This document shows, one piece after another, positions 60,807 through 64,000 of a stretch of 64,000 nucleotides of DNA. Source of the stretch: an uncultured Bacteroidales bacterium. GTDB taxonomy: Bacteria > Bacteroidota > Bacteroidia > Bacteroidales > FEN-979. A model generated the notes under the pieces. The model made no database searches. It had not been told where the DNA came from and worked only from the letters and a program-made list of their open reading frames with translations. Location of the stretch: positions 1 to 64,000 of the forward strand of contig CAILVF010000004.1 in assembly GCA_903837605.1 (NCBI GenBank), given 5' to 3'. The translations under genes and the position numbers were made by a program. How positions within the stretch are numbered: position 1 is the stretch's first letter; each line of letters starts with the position of its first letter.

Positions 60807-62708
60807 ATGAGCGATTTTATTCATCATGAATGCGGGATAGCCCTCGTGAGGCTTCTCAAACCGCTTGAATATTACCTTGCAAAATACGGTACCGCTTTCT
60901 ATGGCTTGAACAAGCTGCATCTGCTCATGGAGAAACAGCATAACCGCGGCCAGGACGGGGCAGGGGTTGCAGCTGTAAAATTTGACCTGGAACCCGGGAA
61001 CCGGTTTATTCACCGCCTTCGCTCCAATGCCGATTCACCTATACAGGATATCTTCGGCAAGATCAATAAAAGGCTCAAGGATATTGAAGAAAGAAATCCC
61101 CAAAACCTTCTTGATGTCCAGTGGCTGAAGCAGAATATAGATTTCATGGGAGAGCTTTACCTGGGCCATCTTCGCTACGGCACATTCGGAAAGAACTCCA
61201 CCCTCAACTTACATCCTTTTGTGAGGGAAAATAACTGGCTCACGAAGAACCTGGTTGTAGCCGGAAACTTTAACCTCACCAATGTAGAGGAACTTTTTAA
61301 CAAGCTTATCGATCTCGGGCAATACCCCATTGAAACATCCGATACCATTACTATCCTGGAGAAGATAGGTCATTTCCTGGATGAAGAGAACGAAGAACTT
61401 TACAAGAAATTCAAGGAGCAGGGTTTTGAAAAGCGCGAAATCACTTTTGAGATTGCCAGGCAGCTGAACGTCCAGAAGATCCTCAGAAAATCAGCTAAAT
61501 ACTGGGATGGGGGATATGTCATTGCCGGGATGTTCGGGCATGGCGACGCATTTGTTATGCGCGATCCTTCGGGCATCAGGCCTGCTTTTTACTACAGTAA
61601 TGACGAGATTGTAGTGGTCACTTCAGAGCGGCCGGTTATTCAAACTGTTTTGAATGTAAGCATTGAAACAGTGAATGAACTTAAACCGGGGAATGCACTC
61701 ATTATAAAGAAGGATGGCCGCGTCAGTGAGAAAGAGTTTACGAAGCCTCTTGAAAAGAGATCCTGTTCATTCGAACGCATTTATTTCTCGCGGGGGACCG
61801 ATAAGGATATTTACCGGGAGAGGAAAAAACTCGGGAAATTCCTTACACCGGGCATCCTTAATGCGATCGATCATGACCTTGAGAATACGGTCTTTTCATA
61901 CATCCCCAACACTGCTATTGATGCCTATTACGGCTTGATAGAGGAGCTGGGGCAGTATTGCAACCGCATAAAAGCCGATCGCATCATTGGTGCGGGGAAG
62001 AACCTGAGCCGGGAAAAACTTGAGGAAATCCTGAAACTCCAGCCAAGGGCTGAAAAGGTTGCAGTGAAAGACCTTAAACTCAGGACTTTTATCACGCAGG
62101 ATTCCCAGCGCGACGACCTTGCCGCACACGTTTACGATGTGACCTGGGGAAGCATTCGTCCGGGCAAGGATAACCTTGTGGTGCTTGACGATTCAATTGT
62201 ACGCGGAACCACGCTCAAACAAAGCATCATCAGGATATTAAGCAGGCTGGGACCCAAAAAGATTGTCATTGCTTCTTCAGCGCCACAGATAAGGTATCCC
62301 GACTGCTATGGCATCGACATGGCTAAGATCTCAGATTTCATTGCATTCAAAGCTGCGATTGCCCTCCTGAAAGAAACGCACCAGGAAGGGGTAATCAACT
62401 CGGTTTACAAAAAGGCCAAAGCCCAGGAGAACCTTCCGAAGGAAAAGATTGTGAATTATGTGAAGGAGATTTACGCTCCTTTTGCCCCTGAAGTAATAGC
62501 CGGTAAAGTTGCTGAACTGGTAACGCCGGCTGGCTGCCCGTCGAGCGTACACATTGTTTACCAAACCATAGACGATCTTCACAAGGCCTGCCCCGGCCAT
62601 ACAGGCGACTGGTATTTTACAGGTGATTATCCCACACCCGGAGGAAACAGGGTCTCGAACAAGGCGTTCCTTAATTATATTGAGGGGAAAAACGTTAGGG
62701 CGTATTAG
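60807..62708 (+). CDS. Long PurF-like amidophosphoribosyltransferase family protein
   Basis: I start at 60807 (MSDFIHHECGIALV); the upstream frame crosses the promoter. 633 residues, about 130 more than typical PurF. Cys9, after an eight-residue propeptide, fits the N-terminal nucleophile of class II glutamine amidotransferases. The phosphoribosyltransferase domain has VVLDDSIVRGTTLKQSI. An insertion of about 100 residues (including IETSDTITILEKIGHFLDEENEELYKKFKEQ) lies in the first half. It is probably a Bacteroidota form of PurF or a paralogue of it; the extra region makes me leave the symbol open. Confidence 0.85.
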   Translation: MSDFIHHECGIALVRLLKPLEYYLAKYGTAFYGLNKLHLLMEKQHNRGQDGAGVAAVKFDLEPGNRFIHRLRSNADSPIQDIFGKINKRLKDIEERNPQNLLDVQWLKQNIDFMGELYLGHLRYGTFGKNSTLNLHPFVRENNWLTKNLVVAGNFNLTNVEELFNKLIDLGQYPIETSDTITILEKIGHFLDEENEELYKKFKEQGFEKREITFEIARQLNVQKILRKSAKYWDGGYVIAGMFGHGDAFVMRDPSGIRPAFYYSNDEIVVVTSERPVIQTVLNVSIETVNELKPGNALIIKKDGRVSEKEFTKPLEKRSCSFERIYFSRGTDKDIYRERKKLGKFLTPGILNAIDHDLENTVFSYIPNTAIDAYYGLIEELGQYCNRIKADRIIGAGKNLSREKLEEILKLQPRAEKVAVKDLKLRTFITQDSQRDDLAAHVYDVTWGSIRPGKDNLVVLDDSIVRGTTLKQSIIRILSRLGPKKIVIASSAPQIRYPDCYGIDMAKISDFIAFKAAIALLKETHQEGVINSVYKKAKAQENLPKEKIVNYVKEIYAPFAPEVIAGKVAELVTPAGCPSSVHIVYQTIDDLHKACPGHTGDWYFTGDYPTPGGNRVSNKAFLNYIEGKNVRAY

Positions 62709-62714
62709 AAAGGA

Positions 62715-62756
62715 GTGAGCGGTGACTGGTGAGCAGTGACCGGTGAGCTGTCAGGT
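62715..62756. repeat. 7-bp periodic tract GTGACYG-like
   Basis: Six units (GTGAGCG, GTGACTG, GTGAGCA, GTGACCG, GTGAGCT, GTCAGGT) fill most of the gap between the stops of two convergent genes (62708 and 62764). Confidence 0.75.
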
Positions 62757-62763
62757 ATGTTTA

Positions 62764-63162
62764 TTACGACTCAAGTGCTTCCGAAATCTTTTTGGCAATT
62801 GCAGTAAACTCTTCGCGGGTAAATTCCAGCTTGGGTTTGCGAAAATCCATATCGTACATGGTTTTGAGGGGTATCAGGTGGATATGGGTATGTGGTACTT
62901 CCAACCCGATAACGGTGACGCCTATCCTCTGGCATTGTACAACTTTTTCTATGGCTTTGGCGACCTTCTTCGAAAAATTCCAGAGACCGGCATGGAGTTC
63001 ATCGTCCACATCAAAGATGTAGTTTATTTCTTTTTTGGGGATCACCAGTGTATGGCCTTCCTGCAAAGGATTGATGTCGAGGAAAGCAAGGTAATTTTCG
63101 TCTTCGGCTATTTTATAGCAGGGGATTTCCCCATTTACGATACGTGTAAAAATGCTGGCCAT
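62764..63162 (-). CDS. HIT-family nucleotide hydrolase
   Basis: Start at 63162 (MASIFTRIVNGEIPCYKI), the classic HIT opening; the frame to 63243 overlaps greA. 132 residues. The histidine triad is THIHLIP (HxHxH). It probably hydrolyses nucleoside phosphoramidates or dinucleotides. It follows greA with a gap of 1 bp, a common pairing in Bacteroidota. Confidence 0.93.
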   Translation of the reverse strand: MASIFTRIVNGEIPCYKIAEDENYLAFLDINPLQEGHTLVIPKKEINYIFDVDDELHAGLWNFSKKVAKAIEKVVQCQRIGVTVIGLEVPHTHIHLIPLKTMYDMDFRKPKLEFTREEFTAIAKKISEALES

Positions 63163-63163
63163 A

Positions 63164-63649
63164 TTACATGTTTTGTCTTGAGATCTCAATGATTTCAAAG
63201 GCAACGACTCCCGCAGGAACTGTGATCTCCACTTTATCTCCAAGAATTTTACCCAGCAGGCCTTTAGCTATCGGTGAACTCACCGATAATTTTCCAATCT
63301 TGATATTGGCTTCGTTTTCGGGAACCAGCGTATATGTGACGAGCGAGCCGTTGCTGGTATTTTTCAGCTTCACGGTCGAAAAAATAAGAACCTTGCTGTT
63401 GTCAAGTTTCTTTTCATCAATCAGTCGGGCGTTGCTCAATGTATCCTGGAGCTTGGATATTTTTAGTTCAAGCATGGATTGTGCTTCCTTGGCAGCAGCG
63501 TATTCGGCATTTTCAGAGAGGTCACCTTTATCCCTTGCTTCAGCTATCTGTCTTGAAATGGAAGGTCTTTCCACCATGACTAACTGCTGCAGTTCGTCTC
63601 TGAGTTTCTGCAGGCCCTCAGGCGTATAGTATTTAATATCCGTCGACAT
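63164..63649 (-). CDS. greA: Transcription elongation factor GreA
   Basis: Start at 63649 (MSTDIKYYTPEGLQKLRDEL); the ORF from 63679 adds an unconserved stretch. 161 residues. N-terminal coiled coil (about 10-75; acidic tip RDKGDLSENAEYAAAKEAQ) and a C-terminal FKBP-like domain (ISVSSPIAKGLLGKILGDKVEITVPAG-like). It enters the RNA polymerase secondary channel to cleave backtracked transcripts. It forms a two-gene unit with the HIT protein. Confidence 0.95.
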   Translation of the reverse strand: MSTDIKYYTPEGLQKLRDELQQLVMVERPSISRQIAEARDKGDLSENAEYAAAKEAQSMLELKISKLQDTLSNARLIDEKKLDNSKVLIFSTVKLKNTSNGSLVTYTLVPENEANIKIGKLSVSSPIAKGLLGKILGDKVEITVPAGVVAFEIIEISRQNM

Positions 63650-63681
63650 AAGATTCAGATTGAGATCATAATAAGGCAAAA

Positions 63682-63705
63682 GACCCTTACAAAAGGGTCC
63701 TTTGC
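63682..63705 (-). terminator. Terminator of the PorV/PorQ-like gene
   Basis: GACCCTT (63682-63688) pairs exactly with AAGGGTC (63693-63699). Read on the minus strand the stem is followed by TTTT. It lies between the barrel stop at 63740 and the greA start. Confidence 0.65.
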
Positions 63706-63739
63706 GCGCTAAAGAATTTAAACGGGTTATTCGAAAAGA

Positions 63740-64000
63740 CTAAAAATTAAGTTTTAAGCCCACACTATGAGTTCCTGCATATGGATTACTGCTACGGTAT
63801 GAATAATCGATGGCAATACCACTTCCTTTTTCCTTATTGAAAGGAACAGATACGGTAAAACCGGCATTCAGGCCTGTGAACACGGTTCCGCGGTCCGACA
63901 GATTTGAATTGAACATCCCGCCCTGGTATGTATATCCTGCGCGAATTGAGAAGTAATATTTAAGGGCATATTCCAGACCAAGAACAAACTGGTCTTTTGT
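63740..64000 (-). CDS. Partial PorV/PorQ-like outer-membrane barrel (cut by right edge)
   Basis: 86 residues of the C terminus are visible, in frame to the last base. Strands such as QFVLGLEYALKYYFSIRAG and LNAGFTVSVPF, and the end THSVGLKLNF, resemble the PorV/PorQ family of outer-membrane proteins linked with T9SS cargo attachment. The aromatic final residue fits a barrel. The N-terminal portion is outside the window, so the family is likely but not certain. Confidence 0.65.
   Translation of the reverse strand, partial: TKDQFVLGLEYALKYYFSIRAGYTYQGGMFNSNLSDRGTVFTGLNAGFTVSVPFNKEKGSGIAIDYSYRSSNPYAGTHSVGLKLNF

Overview
This 64 kb window comes from the chromosome of a Bacteroidota bacterium, most likely in class Bacteroidia. 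Four things point there. Two secreted proteins end in type IX secretion (T9SS) sorting domains, and a PorV/PorQ-like barrel sits at the right edge. Many start regions carry the phylum's -7 promoter box TAnnTTTG. Secreted or lipoprotein genes of typical Bacteroidota families (LruC, N-terminally anchored barrels, SusD-free glycosidase clusters) are present. Leader and Shine-Dalgarno sequences are mostly weak. The right 62 kb is moderately GC-rich and densely coding; the first 2 kb is clearly AT-rich and looks foreign.

Layout. 1-2 kb: three small minus-strand genes of unknown function separated by long imperfect palindromes with shared AACGTTRG boundaries, resembling an integron cassette array without an integrase. 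2.3-8.5 kb: a TPR protein, a T9SS-secreted Asp-box/BNR protein, a small barrel and mscL. 8.6-14.4 kb: a beta-galactoside locus (GH2, MFS transporter, GH35). 14.4-24.8 kb: a leucine/isovalerate catabolic run (methylcrotonyl-CoA carboxylase beta and alpha, methylglutaconyl-CoA hydratase, two HMG-CoA-lyase-type proteins, an acyl-CoA dehydrogenase), ending in a large secreted low-complexity protein. 24.9-29.7 kb: a RelA-type (p)ppGpp synthetase, an ABC exporter pair and a cytidylate-kinase-like protein. 29.75-29.94 kb: tRNA-Pro(CGG) and tRNA-Thr(CGT). 30.0-37.9 kb: a small secreted four-repeat protein, then a five-gene operon (phosphate butyryltransferase, amino-acid permease fused to a PspC domain, butyrate kinase, DPP-IV-like peptidase, D-amino-acid PLP enzyme). 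38.0-40.9 kb: tryptophanase, free-Met sulfoxide reductase, mntP, queD. 40.9-45.6 kb: two ECF sigma/anti-sigma pairs, one with an anti-sigma factor that seems to span from cytoplasm to outer membrane, plus a T9SS PKD protein. 45.7-55.1 kb: two TetR regulators, a LamG/LruC lipoprotein and an RND efflux system whose TolC gene lies on the opposite strand with a tetR. 55.3-64 kb: M14 peptidase, a selenouridine operon (mnmH and a cysteine desulfurase-SelD fusion), a long PurF-like protein, HIT, greA and the PorV/PorQ-like end.

Taken together, the genes suggest an amino-acid- and peptide-using organism (peptidases, permease, tryptophanase, leucine pathway, Ptb/Buk ATP generation) that also uses beta-galactosides. 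A second pattern crosses gene boundaries: at least ten tracts, each with its own 7-bp (sometimes 8-bp) period, lie almost exactly between stop codons. One is translated in frame inside the cysteine desulfurase-SelD fusion.
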